Assembly: GCA_041390465.1 (NCBI GenBank)
Contig: JAWKPW010000072.1
Coordinates: forward strand, 1-30,456
Reading direction: 5' to 3'
Source: JAABRU01 sp041390465
GTDB taxonomy: Bacteria; Desulfobacterota; Desulfobacteria; Desulfobacterales; Desulfococcaceae
Length of the DNA: 30,456 nt
Shown here: positions 1 through 8,516 of the stretch, piece by piece
Numbering within the stretch: position 1 is the stretch's first letter
Layout: each line of letters starts with the position of its first letter
Notes under the pieces: model-generated
What the model saw: the letters and a program-made list of their open reading frames with translations, nothing else
Database searches by the model: none
What the model was told of the DNA's origin: nothing
Translations under genes and position numbers: made by a program

Positions 1-341
1 GCCTTGATTTCCTCCCGGAGCACATGCTTTTCCGGATGATAAAATTCCCCGCTTGCCTGTGCAGTCAGTTCATATTCCGAAATCTCGGAAATCCCGGCAT
101 CCAGAACCAGAAATTCTTTTCCTGTCCACAGATACAGCAGTTCCCGCATCCAGTTGAACATCAGATCAGGCCAGTCCTCACCGGCCGCATGGATTTCAAT
201 TCTTTCCGTGCCTGCGATCCGCTCCCTTTCCGAAAGCAGATCGGAAAGGGCAAAGGCCGCATTGGCAAACAGTTCTTTCGGACTGTCTCCGAAAATCCGC
301 AGACCGAAATCCGCAGTGTGGTCGGTGAGGACATATTTCAT
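1..341 (-). CDS. Archease (SHS2 domain), 3' end off the window
   Basis: The first 113 residues are visible and match the archease family, the small protein that activates the RNA ligase RtcB in RNA repair and tRNA splicing. The N-terminal signature DHTADFG (residues 7-13) is followed by the characteristic GDSPKELFANAAFAL segment, and the sequence is cut just at the family's conserved EIKA motif (normally continuing as a T-Y-H motif), so perhaps 25-30 residues are missing. The start is supported by an AGGAG ribosome site about 7 nt upstream. The ATG overlaps the stop of the VCBS-repeat gene in an ATGA arrangement, so the two are probably co-transcribed and translationally coupled. The usual partner gene rtcB would be expected just beyond the left edge; that is inference. 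Confidence 0.88.
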   Translation of the reverse strand, partial: MKYVLTDHTADFGLRIFGDSPKELFANAAFALSDLLSERERIAGTERIEIHAAGEDWPDLMFNWMRELLYLWTGKEFLVLDAGISEISEYELTAQASGEFYHPEKHVLREEIK

Positions 342-1972
342 GGCACTATCTCCTGGGTGGCAATATAGCTTCTGGCATTCCCCAGCACTGACGAGGTTTT
401 GGCAACAACGGAAAAGACCAGTTCCTTTTTTCCGTCACCGTCCGTATCCCCCACGGCATAATCACTGAGATAACCGGAAATCTGCCGTGTCATCCATTTG
501 GGATAAAGGCCGAAATTGTCCCAGGCCAGACACTCAATCTGGCCGCCGTTGAAGATGCGGACACGGGCAAAAAGTCTGCGCGCCGCATCCTTGCCCCGGT
601 TGACAAGCACCTCATTTTTTCCGTCATTGTCAACATCCGCAATCAGAATCCGCTGGGGCAGATAAAAGCGATCCTGTTCCTGATGGGAGCCGATGGAGGC
701 AGAGGCTTCCATGGGATATTCCAGAAACAGAGCGCTTCCGCCGTAGGGATCAGGGCTTTTCCAGTCATCTTTTCCTTCCGGATCCGCAACCCGGAGATAC
801 GTGTCATCCCCGAAGCTCACAGTCAGATCTCGCCCTGAATTGGTCACATCGCCATAATTGAAGCCAAACACATTCACTTTGCTTGGCAGTGTCTGCGTGC
901 CTGTGCCTGCGTACTGACTGCCGTCCCATCTGAGTTCCTCCACCCCCGGAAGGAAAATTTTGCTGATGCCCCGCTGCTGCCCCATGAGCAGACTGCCCCG
1001 TTTGGGAACATCAATCACCCGGAAATACCATCGGGCATCGCTTACGATTTTCTGAAAACGGGTTCCGTCCCATTCCAGAACAAAGGAGCGCAGAATTTTG
1101 CTGTCTCTGTTGAGATTGCTGACAAAAATTTCAGCTTTTCCGTTTCCGTTGATATCAGCGGCATCCACACTGAGCAGACTGTCAAGGGTCTCACCCTCAA
1201 TTTCCGCGACTTTGAGAAAGCCGTCTTTGGTGCGTCTGTGCACATGCACATTTTTTTCATCAGCAAAGACAATCTCATTGCTGCCGTCACCGTCTGTGTC
1301 ACCGATGGACAGACCGATGATGGCGGTTTTGAAGTTTCTGCTTTTCCATACAGATCCCAACTGCGCGGCCGCCTCTCCCAGGCCTGCTGCCGGTCTGCCG
1401 CCTTCCGACTCAATCCTTCCCGTCCACAGAGAATCCGGATGTCTGCGGCTTTCATCCACCGTATCCTCCTGGTTTTGGCTTGACGTTTTTTCAGGTTTGG
1501 GTTCTCCGAACAGTTCCTCATTCACCTGACTGGCAAAGCGGTCAATATGGGAAATCACATCTCCGCTGTCTCCGCTTTCGTTGAAATTCATCCTTGTCCG
1601 GCCTGCGGAAACCTCCAGCAGCCGGGCATCGGTGCTGATTTTTTCTCCCATTGCCGTAAGGCTTCCGAAGACCACATAATCGGCTCCATGCTTTTTTCCC
1701 AGCGCGGCAGCGGCTTTTTCATCCATTCCGGAAAAGCCTTCCGCAGCCTGCGCAACGATTTCCCGGCCAAGGGGAATCATTTCCCCTTCCCGTGTGAGCC
1801 GTGTGCCCAGCATATCCTGAATCCCGTTTTTCAGAAAGGAAAGATCCTTTTCAGAATGGATCTGAAAGGGAAGAATCAGCACTTTCCGAGGTTCCTTCGC
1901 AAGTGCCGGCTGGCAGAAAACTGCCGGAAGCAGCATTGCGAGGCAGATGATATGAATCTGTGTTTTTCTCAA
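338..1972 (-). CDS. Exported FG-GAP/VCBS-repeat protein with a FlgO/TolB-like N-terminal domain
   Basis: This is a 544-residue protein. Residues 1-25 form a Sec signal peptide (Lys/Arg start, hydrophobic core, ALA-K cleavage site). Residues about 29-155 (starting KVLILPF) resemble the FlgO/CsgG/TolB-N type alpha/beta domain found in outer-membrane-associated proteins. After a polar linker (about 157-205), the C-terminal part is a beta-propeller type repeat region with calcium-binding loops of the DxDGDGxxE type at about 225-233, 273-281, 446-454 and 509-517. A periplasmic or surface scaffold role follows from the family; the specific ligand cannot be told. Its stop codon overlaps the archease start. 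Linking an exported propeller with an RNA-repair cofactor is odd and may only reflect gene packing. Confidence 0.8.
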   Translation of the reverse strand: MRKTQIHIICLAMLLPAVFCQPALAKEPRKVLILPFQIHSEKDLSFLKNGIQDMLGTRLTREGEMIPLGREIVAQAAEGFSGMDEKAAAALGKKHGADYVVFGSLTAMGEKISTDARLLEVSAGRTRMNFNESGDSGDVISHIDRFASQVNEELFGEPKPEKTSSQNQEDTVDESRRHPDSLWTGRIESEGGRPAAGLGEAAAQLGSVWKSRNFKTAIIGLSIGDTDGDGSNEIVFADEKNVHVHRRTKDGFLKVAEIEGETLDSLLSVDAADINGNGKAEIFVSNLNRDSKILRSFVLEWDGTRFQKIVSDARWYFRVIDVPKRGSLLMGQQRGISKIFLPGVEELRWDGSQYAGTGTQTLPSKVNVFGFNYGDVTNSGRDLTVSFGDDTYLRVADPEGKDDWKSPDPYGGSALFLEYPMEASASIGSHQEQDRFYLPQRILIADVDNDGKNEVLVNRGKDAARRLFARVRIFNGGQIECLAWDNFGLYPKWMTRQISGYLSDYAVGDTDGDGKKELVFSVVAKTSSVLGNARSYIATQEIVP

Positions 1973-2340
1973 TGGTGTTTTCTCCTGTCATGATTATTTT
2001 CAACAAATACAACTGCCTGATATAAAATATCGGTTCCGGCCCGGCAAACGGCCGCGCAGAAACTTATATCCGGTATGCATATAATAGAGAAATGGGCAAA
2101 ATGTGTCAATTGCAAAGCGACATGTTTTCAGGGTGGAAGGCTGTGTGAAAAAAAAATACTGAAAAAATATTTATCCTTTGAATCATATTTAAAATATGAT
2201 ATACGACAAAGTAAATGGACAATGCCGGTTTTTTCCTTTTCCCGTGCCGGAATGATCCGGAATTCCGGGGACATGCTGTTTCGGCAGGCAAAGGAGCCGG
2301 GAGAATCGCTACGGTAAACGAAAACTGCAAGGAGGGTGAC
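1973..2340. other. Divergent intergenic region
   Basis: This gap separates the divergently oriented VCBS-repeat gene and the ABM gene, so it should hold promoters for both. It is AT-rich between about 2130 and 2210. A TATAAT hexamer lies at 2080-2085 but has no convincing -35 partner. The only clear structure is a palindrome described separately. I see no gene here: short open frames lack a ribosome site or recognisable sequence. Confidence 0.5.
2182..2200. promoter_or_regulatory. AT-rich palindrome, possible operator
   Basis: A perfect inverted repeat has ATCATATTT on the left, one central A, and AAATATGAT on the right. It lies about 140 bp upstream of the ABM gene in the divergent spacer. 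The symmetry suits a dimeric repressor site, but no regulator is encoded nearby and AT-rich palindromes also arise by chance. Confidence 0.3.
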
Positions 2341-2625
2341 ATGGCGATCAAAGTGCTTATCAAAAGAAAGGTTTCGGAAAGCAGGGAAAAGGAACTGGGT
2401 GGACTTCTCAGGCAGCTCAGAAGCCTGACCATGAACCGTGCCGGTTATATTTCCGGTGAAACCTTGAAGCGTGTTGACAAACCCGGAGAAAATCTGGTGA
2501 TCAGCACCTGGCAGTCTCCGGATGACTGGCGGGAATGGGTGCTCAGCAGAGAACGTGCCGAGATTCAGGACAGGATTGATACCCTTCTGGGAGAAAAAAC
2601 AGAATACGAAATCTATACGTACTGA
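2341..2625 (+). CDS. Antibiotic biosynthesis monooxygenase (ABM) domain protein
   Basis: A 94-residue protein, the usual size for a single ABM-fold (dimeric alpha/beta barrel) protein. The sequence opens MAIKVLIKRKV, has the central segment AGYISGETLKRVD, and then ISTWQSPDDWREW, the typical ABM pattern of a strand followed by 'W.s.edw..W'. The start at 2341 is fixed by a strong AAGGAGG site about 6 nt upstream; an in-frame extension to 2215 has no ribosome site and low-complexity composition. Members act as small heme-degrading or quinol-oxidising monooxygenases, or have no known substrate; nothing here identifies which. The gene stands alone and is followed by a terminator-like hairpin. Confidence 0.8.
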   Translation: MAIKVLIKRKVSESREKELGGLLRQLRSLTMNRAGYISGETLKRVDKPGENLVISTWQSPDDWREWVLSRERAEIQDRIDTLLGEKTEYEIYTY

Positions 2626-2667
2626 CAGATGCCGTTTGCAGGATGATAATCCGGGACAGTCTTTCCG

Positions 2668-2691
2668 CAGCTCCGGCAAAGGCCGGGGCTG
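2668..2691 (+). terminator. Probable terminator of the ABM gene
   Basis: CAGCTCCGGC and GCCGGGGCTG form a 10-bp stem with one G-U pair and an AAAG loop. A T-rich stretch (tcaagttctttt) follows. It begins about 40 bp after the ABM stop codon. The U tract is interrupted, so termination may be partial. Confidence 0.6.
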
Positions 2692-2801
2692 TCAAGTTCT
2701 TTTAAAAAATCTCCTGAGAGCGGGACTGTTGAGCCCTTTGCAGAAAGTTTTCCTCATGATGGAAATAACAAATTGCATTTATTGGTGAAAAAGCGATATG
2801 C

Positions 2802-4727
2802 TTAATCGGACGGCATATCTTCCCGGGAAAAAAAGGTGATCCGGTTGCGTCCGCCTTCCTTGGAGGCAAACATGGCCATATCCGCCCTTTTGACAAAAAC
2901 TTCCGGATCCTCTCCCGGACAGTATTCAGCCACACCGATACTCACAGTGATATGCACCTCCCTGCCGCATCGGGCTGCAAATTTCTGCGCGGACACCGCA
3001 TCCCCTATTCTCCGGGCAGCATTTCGAGCCTCTTCCGAGCCGGTTTCCGGCAGAAGTATGGTGAATTCCTCCCCTCCGTAACGGTAGGCGGAATCCATCC
3101 TGCGGAGCATTCTCCGGATGGTCTGTCCCAAATTTGCCAGCACCAGATTGCCTGCCAGATAGCCGTATATGTCATTGTAGGATTTGAAATGGTCGATATC
3201 CAGGAGAAGAAGGGACAGGGGACGCCGATACCGGGTGCAGCGTTGGGTCTCCAGTTTCAACTGCCGGTAAAAATGCCGGACATTGTAAAGCTGGGTCAGA
3301 TCATCGGTAACAATCAGTTTTTCCAGTTCCTCCCTGAGACTGCGCTCCCGGAGCACCCGTCTGAGCCGCAGCAGCAGTTCCTCAAACCGCACCGGCTTGA
3401 AAACAAAATCACTGGCTCCTTTTTTGATGACCTCCTCATAGGAATAATCTCCGCTGTATCCGGTCATCACAATGACTTCCGTGTTGTATTCCTCCTGCCG
3501 GATCCGTCCGGTCAGTTCCAGACCGTTCATGCCGGGCATCATAATATCGGTAATCACAACATCCATGGAACCATGTTTGAGTTTGTCAAGCGCCTCCTCC
3601 CCGCTGGCTGCCATATGGGAACTGTATCCGGCTGTTTCCATAAATTCTTTCATCAGATATCTTACGGTCATATCATCATCAACGATCAGGATATGGATAT
3701 GATCTCCGGAAAAATCCTGCGTCTGCAAAAGTTTCTCTGATGGATCACAACGGATTTGTCTGTTTGTGAGACCTGACTCGGGAATTGTGATATGGGAGCC
3801 GATTTCACTGTCTGCGGTAATCCGGTTGCGTCCCCGCTCCTTGGAAACAGACAGAGCCCTGTTTGCTCTGCTGATGAAGGTTTCCGGATTTTCGCCCGGG
3901 CAGTATTCAGCCACCCCGATGCTCATGGTGATATCCACTTTTTCACCGGCTCTGATCTCGAATCTTTCAGCAGATACCGCATCTGCAATTCTTCGGGCCG
4001 CATTTTTGGCCTCCCCGCCTCCGGTCTCAGGCAGAAGGATCATAAATTCATCGCCTCCGTAACGGTAGGCTGAATCCATCCTGCGAAGGGTCCTCCGGAT
4101 GGTCTGTCCCAGTTTTGCCAGCATGTGGTTGACAGCCAGATGCCCGTAGGTGTCATTGTGGAATTTGAGATGATCAATATCCAGCAGAATCAGGGAAAGG
4201 GGATTGCTGTACCGGATGCTGCGGCCTGTCTCCAGTTTCAACTGCCTGTCAAAATGGCGAAAGTTGTACAGTTGGGTCAGATCATCGGTAATGGCCAGTT
4301 TCTGCAGTTTCTCTTTCAGATAGCGTTCCCGCAGAACCCGTTTGAGCCGCAGCAGCAGTTCCTCAAACCGAACCGGTTTGAAAACAAAATCACTCGCACC
4401 CCTGCGGATGACCTCCTCATAGGAGTAATCCCCGCTGTACCCGGTCATGACAATGATCTCACTGTTATGTTCCTGCCGGATCAGTCCGGTCAGCTCCAGT
4501 CCGTCTATGCCGGGCATCATAATATCCGTAATCACGACATCCATGGAACGGTTTCCGAGCGTGGCAATGGCTTCCTCTCCGCTGGCCGCCATATGGGAAG
4601 TGTATCCCACAGTTTCCATAAATTCGTTCATCAGATACCGTACTGTTGCATCATCATCAACGATGAGGATATGGATATCCTTGCTGGGAAAATTCTGTGA
4701 CACCTCAAAATGGCTTTTTCTGCTCAT
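2802..4727 (-). CDS. Tandem REC-GGDEF-REC-GGDEF response regulator, putative diguanylate cyclase
   Basis: A 641-residue soluble protein made of two complete receiver-plus-GGDEF units. Unit 1: receiver about 17-135 with phospho-acceptor D68 (VVITDIMMPG) and K117; cyclase about 145-305 with GGDEF at 224-228 and the inhibitory I-site RRMD at 215-218. Unit 2, offset 326-327 residues: receiver with D394 and K444, GGEEF at 551-555, I-site RRMD at 542-545. Both cyclase halves keep the signature needed to make c-di-GMP and its product-inhibition site. The two halves are strongly similar throughout, so the gene arose by internal duplication. No histidine kinase is adjacent. The start has no good Shine-Dalgarno sequence, but the N-terminus is short before the first receiver, so little can be missing. 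Confidence 0.93.
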   Translation of the reverse strand: MSRKSHFEVSQNFPSKDIHILIVDDDATVRYLMNEFMETVGYTSHMAASGEEAIATLGNRSMDVVITDIMMPGIDGLELTGLIRQEHNSEIIVMTGYSGDYSYEEVIRRGASDFVFKPVRFEELLLRLKRVLRERYLKEKLQKLAITDDLTQLYNFRHFDRQLKLETGRSIRYSNPLSLILLDIDHLKFHNDTYGHLAVNHMLAKLGQTIRRTLRRMDSAYRYGGDEFMILLPETGGGEAKNAARRIADAVSAERFEIRAGEKVDITMSIGVAEYCPGENPETFISRANRALSVSKERGRNRITADSEIGSHITIPESGLTNRQIRCDPSEKLLQTQDFSGDHIHILIVDDDMTVRYLMKEFMETAGYSSHMAASGEEALDKLKHGSMDVVITDIMMPGMNGLELTGRIRQEEYNTEVIVMTGYSGDYSYEEVIKKGASDFVFKPVRFEELLLRLRRVLRERSLREELEKLIVTDDLTQLYNVRHFYRQLKLETQRCTRYRRPLSLLLLDIDHFKSYNDIYGYLAGNLVLANLGQTIRRMLRRMDSAYRYGGEEFTILLPETGSEEARNAARRIGDAVSAQKFAARCGREVHITVSIGVAEYCPGEDPEVFVKRADMAMFASKEGGRNRITFFSREDMPSD

Positions 4728-5012
4728 AGGGTCTGCATCCGGGTTGACATACTGAGTATCAATCTGATAATAGTGCAGTTTATTTTTTATGCCAATTAAG
4801 GGGCCAAAATCCGGAATCAGCAGAAACAGGCATTGAAAAACCGACTTGTCAGACCGATTTTGTAACCAACTGATTTTACATTGCTGAACAGAACCTTAAT
4901 TCGCATTTTCAACGGCCTTTCAGTATAGTGGGAATATGCCTTTGTGTCAACTCAGTTTTGACCGGCTGGGAATCCCTTTTTCAATATTTTATGAAAGTAT
5001 CAGAAAGTCTTT

Positions 5013-6809
5013 ATGGAAAATATCAGAAATTTCAGTATTATCGCACATATTGATCATGGCAAATCCACCCTTTCAGACCGGCTGATTCAGGCCGCAAAGA
5101 TTATCTCTGACCGGGATTTCCATGATCAGATCCTTGACAGCATGGATATTGAGCGCGAGCGCGGCATCACCATCAAAAGCCAGACGGTCTGCCTTCCCTA
5201 TACGGCAAAAGACGGGAAACTGTACTGGCTCAACCTGATTGACACCCCGGGCCATGTGGATTTCAGTTATGAGGTCTCCCGCGCGCTGGCCTCGTGTGAG
5301 GGAGCCTTTCTGCTTATCGATGCCAGTCAGGGGGTGGAAGCCCAGACCCTGGCCAATCTGTATCTGGCTTTGGATCACAATCTGGAGGTCATTCCGGTCA
5401 TCAACAAGATTGATCTGCCCTCGGCTGACATTGAACGGACCAAGGAGCAGATCTCTGAAGATCTGGGACTGGATCCGGAAACCGCAATTCTGGCTTCCGC
5501 CAAGATGGGAACCGGCATTGCGGATGTGCTGGAAGGGGCAGTGCGTCTGCTGCCTCCGCCATCCGGTGATCCGGAAGCGCCCTTAAAAGCCCTGATCTTT
5601 GATTCCCATTATGATTCCTTCCGGGGAACCATTGTGCATTTCCGGGTGTTTGACGGCAGAATCCGGCCCGGGGACATGATCAAATTCATGTCCAATGAGG
5701 CTGTTTACAAAGTGGAGGAAGTGGGCATTTTCCAGATTGTCCGGGTTCCGCAGAAGGAACTTTCCGCCGGCCAGGTGGGATACATGATCGCGGGCATCAA
5801 AACCGTGAGTGACACCCGGTGCGGTGATACCATCACCCACAAATCCCGGCCCTGCACTGCTCCCAAATCCGGTTTCCGGGACACCAAGCCCGTGGTGTTT
5901 TCCTCCATTTATCCGGTGGCTTCGGATGAGTATGAAGATCTGGCCGCGGCCATTGAAAAACTCAAGCTCAATGACGCATCCCTGATTTATGAAAAGGATT
6001 CCTCTGTGGCCCTGGGCTTCGGATTCCGCTGCGGATTTCTGGGGCTGCTGCATCTGGATGTGGTGCAGGAACGGCTGGAGCGGGAATACGATCTCTCCCT
6101 GATTCTGACTGCTCCGTCTGTGCGCTATGAAATTGTCATGAATGACGGACAGACCCTGATCATTGACAATCCCGCCCTGTATCCGGACCCGACCCGGATT
6201 CAGAGCACGCGTGAACCCTATATCCGGGCTGCCATCATTGTGCCGGATCGCTATATGGGCGCTGTCATGACGTTGTGCCTGGAACGCAGGGGCATGAGCA
6301 AAAATTACCAGTATCTCACCAGCAACCGTCTGGAAATGATTTTTGAAATGCCGCTGGCCGAGGTGATTTATGATTTCTATGACCGGCTCAAATCCGTGAC
6401 CCAGGGATACGGTTCCTTTGATTATGAAATCACGGATTACCGGGAAACCGATCTGGTCAAACTGGATATTCTCATCAACGGCGAAAAAGTGGATGCCCTG
6501 TCCCAGCTTGTGCATCGGGATCGGGCTGTGGAGCGGGGAAGAATGGCCTGTGACAAACTCAAAGAGGAAATTCCCCGGCAGATGTTCAAGATAGCCATTC
6601 AGGGAGCCATCGGTGCAAAGATTGTTTCCCGTTCCACCATATCGCCCTTCCGCAAGGATGTGACAGCCAAATGTTATGGGGGCGACATTACCCGGAAACG
6701 CAAACTTCTGGAAAAACAGAAAAAAGGGAAGAAACGCATGAAAATGGTGGGACAGGTCATGATTCCCCAGTCTGCGTTTCTGGCTGTGCTGAAAACAGAC
6801 AATGAATAG
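5013..6809 (+). CDS. lepA: Elongation factor 4 (LepA), ribosome-binding GTPase
   Basis: A full-length protein of 598 residues (E. coli LepA is 599). GTPase motifs are in order: G1 AHIDHGKS at 11-18, G2 RGIT at 50-53, G3 DTPGHVDF at 77-84, G4 NKID at 131-134. The LepA-specific C-terminal domain is intact (YGGDITRKRKLLEKQKKGKK near the end). EF4 acts on the ribosome during translation and initiation/assembly. The start has only a weak ribosome site (AGAAAG), but ATG followed by ENIRNFSIIAHIDHG is the family's normal N-terminus. leuC starts 11 bp downstream, so lepA, leuC and leuD probably share a transcript. No strong promoter could be assigned in the 285-bp spacer upstream. Confidence 0.98.
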   Translation: MENIRNFSIIAHIDHGKSTLSDRLIQAAKIISDRDFHDQILDSMDIERERGITIKSQTVCLPYTAKDGKLYWLNLIDTPGHVDFSYEVSRALASCEGAFLLIDASQGVEAQTLANLYLALDHNLEVIPVINKIDLPSADIERTKEQISEDLGLDPETAILASAKMGTGIADVLEGAVRLLPPPSGDPEAPLKALIFDSHYDSFRGTIVHFRVFDGRIRPGDMIKFMSNEAVYKVEEVGIFQIVRVPQKELSAGQVGYMIAGIKTVSDTRCGDTITHKSRPCTAPKSGFRDTKPVVFSSIYPVASDEYEDLAAAIEKLKLNDASLIYEKDSSVALGFGFRCGFLGLLHLDVVQERLEREYDLSLILTAPSVRYEIVMNDGQTLIIDNPALYPDPTRIQSTREPYIRAAIIVPDRYMGAVMTLCLERRGMSKNYQYLTSNRLEMIFEMPLAEVIYDFYDRLKSVTQGYGSFDYEITDYRETDLVKLDILINGEKVDALSQLVHRDRAVERGRMACDKLKEEIPRQMFKIAIQGAIGAKIVSRSTISPFRKDVTAKCYGGDITRKRKLLEKQKKGKKRMKMVGQVMIPQSAFLAVLKTDNE

Positions 6810-6820
6810 GAGAAACAAGA

Positions 6821-8089
6821 ATGGGGATGACCATAACAGAAAAGATTCTTGCAGCCCATGCCGGTCTGGACAACGTTGTCCCCGGCGATTTGATCAATGC
6901 AAAGGTGGATATTGCTTTGGGCAATGACATCACAGCGCCCATAGCCATCCGGGAGTTCCGGGAAAGCGGCGCGAAAAAGGTTTTTGACAAAGACCGGGTG
7001 ATTCTGGTTCCGGATCATTTTGTTCCCAACAAGGACATTGCCTCGGCCATGCAGGCCAAAGAACTGCGGGATTTTGCAAAGGAACAGAATCTGACCTGGT
7101 TTTTTGACGCGGGGGAAATGGGAGTGGAGCATTCCCTGCTGCCGGAAAAAGGGCTGGTGCTGCCCGGAGATTTGGTCATCGGAGCGGACAGTCATACCTG
7201 CACTTACGGCGGATTGGGAGCCTTTTCCACCGGCATCGGCAGCACGGATTTGGCTGCGGCCATGATTACCGGTGAGGTCTGGCTTAAGGTTCCGGAAAGC
7301 ATCAAATTTGTTTACAAAGGCTCTCTCAATCCCTGGGTGGAGGGAAAAGACCTGATCCTTTACACCATCGGCGACATTGGGGTGGACGGCGCGCTGTACA
7401 TGGCTATGGAATTTGCCGGCCCCGTGATTGAGCAGATGGGCATGGCCGGACGGCTTACAATGGCCAATATGGCCATTGAGGCAGGCGGGAAAAACGGCAT
7501 CATTGCACCGGACAGGGAAACCGAAACCTATGTTTCCCAGCGGGCTGTCCGAAAATATGCCGTGTATCAGAGTGACACAGACGCGGCTTATGCCAAAGTG
7601 ATTGAACATGATGTCAGCAGGATAGAACCCCAGGTAGCGTTTCCCCATCTGCCGGAAAACACGCGGGGCATCAGTGAAGTCGGAGATATTATTATAGATC
7701 AGGCCGTCATCGGTTCCTGCACCAACGGACGAATCGAGGACATGCGCTCTGCCGCGGCAGTGCTCAAAGGCAACAAAGCTGCCAAAGGTGTGCGTCTGAT
7801 TATCATTCCCAGCACACCGTATGTATACAACACCGCCCTGAAAGAGGGACTGTTTGATATCTTCACAGAAGCCGGAGCCATCATCAGCCCTCCCACCTGC
7901 GGCCCCTGTCTGGGCGGTTATATGGGCATTCTTGCCAAAGGCGAGCGTGCCATCGCCACCACCAACCGAAATTTTGTGGGACGCATGGGACATCCGGAAA
8001 GCGAGGTGTATCTGTCCAATCCCGCAGTCGCGGCAGCTTCTGCCGTGCTGGGGAAAATTGGAAGTCCTGCGGAAGTGGTGAAGCTGTGA
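6821..8089 (+). CDS. leuC: 3-isopropylmalate dehydratase large subunit, short (LeuC2/HACN) type
   Basis: A 422-residue aconitase-superfamily large subunit, the size of the short archaeal/anaerobe type rather than the 466-residue enterobacterial LeuC. The [4Fe-4S] ligands are C300 (GSCTNGRIEDM), C360 and C363 (PTCGPCLGG). The ADSHTCTYGGLGAFSTGIGS segment at 122-141 is the conserved substrate/cluster region. With LeuD it isomerises 2- to 3-isopropylmalate in leucine synthesis. Homologues of this type can also act on citramalate or homocitrate, so substrate is inferred from the leuD partner. Start: TAGGAGA about 8 nt upstream of the ATG. It follows lepA by 11 bp. A repetitive stretch of about 430 bp, unusual for this pair, separates it from leuD. 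Confidence 0.94.
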   Translation: MGMTITEKILAAHAGLDNVVPGDLINAKVDIALGNDITAPIAIREFRESGAKKVFDKDRVILVPDHFVPNKDIASAMQAKELRDFAKEQNLTWFFDAGEMGVEHSLLPEKGLVLPGDLVIGADSHTCTYGGLGAFSTGIGSTDLAAAMITGEVWLKVPESIKFVYKGSLNPWVEGKDLILYTIGDIGVDGALYMAMEFAGPVIEQMGMAGRLTMANMAIEAGGKNGIIAPDRETETYVSQRAVRKYAVYQSDTDAAYAKVIEHDVSRIEPQVAFPHLPENTRGISEVGDIIIDQAVIGSCTNGRIEDMRSAAAVLKGNKAAKGVRLIIIPSTPYVYNTALKEGLFDIFTEAGAIISPPTCGPCLGGYMGILAKGERAIATTNRNFVGRMGHPESEVYLSNPAVAAASAVLGKIGSPAEVVKL

Positions 8090-8457
8090 TGCGCGGAGGC
8101 TGGGCACTTGGAACCGGGGGCTGGAGGCTGTGGGCATTGGATCGGGGAGCAGGCTGCTGGACCTTGGGAATTCGCGGCTGGATGCTGAAAACAGAGGAGT
8201 ATGAGGAGATATGTCCGGAATCATTCGATGAGGACTGGGGCACAGGCGGCTGGGCTCTGGATAACGGGGAATGGATGCAGGGAACCGGAGAGTACGGGGA
8301 GTGGTGCGAAGAATCAGCCGATGAGGACTGGGGAGCAGGCGGCTGGGCTCTGGGAACCTGCGGCTGGATGCTGGAAACCGGAAGACAGAGACCGAAAACA
8401 GAGGACCGTGTCTGGGTTCTGAGAATCGACGATCAGGATCAGCGAATGCTGTACTGA
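8086..8457 (+). CDS. Tryptophan- and glycine-rich repeat ORF between leuC and leuD (coding status uncertain)
   Basis: An open frame of 123 codons begins GTG-ATG across the leuC stop codon. Its predicted product has about 16 Trp and is built of three 31-residue units starting at about residues 21, 52 and 83, each opening G-x-G-x-W-x-L and, in two, closing with DEDW. I do not recognise a family. For coding: the frame stays open through all repeats, the repeat period is exactly 31 codons, and the start overlaps leuC. Against: no ribosome site of its own is evident, differences between units fall in all three codon positions, and the composition (TGG/GGA/CTG rich) resembles a decayed minisatellite. 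It may be a noncoding repeat lodged in the operon. Confidence 0.3.
   Translation: MMRGGWALGTGGWRLWALDRGAGCWTLGIRGWMLKTEEYEEICPESFDEDWGTGGWALDNGEWMQGTGEYGEWCEESADEDWGAGGWALGTCGWMLETGRQRPKTEDRVWVLRIDDQDQRMLY
8146..8424 (+). repeat. Three tandem 93-bp units, diverged
   Basis: Units begin at 8146, 8239 and 8332. Units 2 and 3 are closest: about 75 bp around GATGAGGACTGGGG and GGCGGCTGGGCTCTGG align at roughly 80% identity. A partial fourth unit, GGCTGGGCACTTGGAACC, lies just after the leuC stop. The period is a multiple of three, so expansion or loss would not shift a reading frame. Confidence 0.75.
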
Positions 8458-8516
8458 CAAAACTCCCCGTCACCCGGGGCATGATCTGCAATTTTCAGAC
8501 AAAATAGGGAACAGTT

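Noticed and set aside
5583..6818. A 411-codon minus-strand open frame opposite lepA
   Set aside because: It is the shadow of lepA; composition is His/Asn/Phe-rich and there is no family match.
6674..8491. A 605-codon minus-strand open frame opposite leuC and the repeat
   Set aside because: Its length comes from the leuC shadow plus the 93-bp repeats read backwards (Pro/Ser/Arg-rich). No domain is visible.
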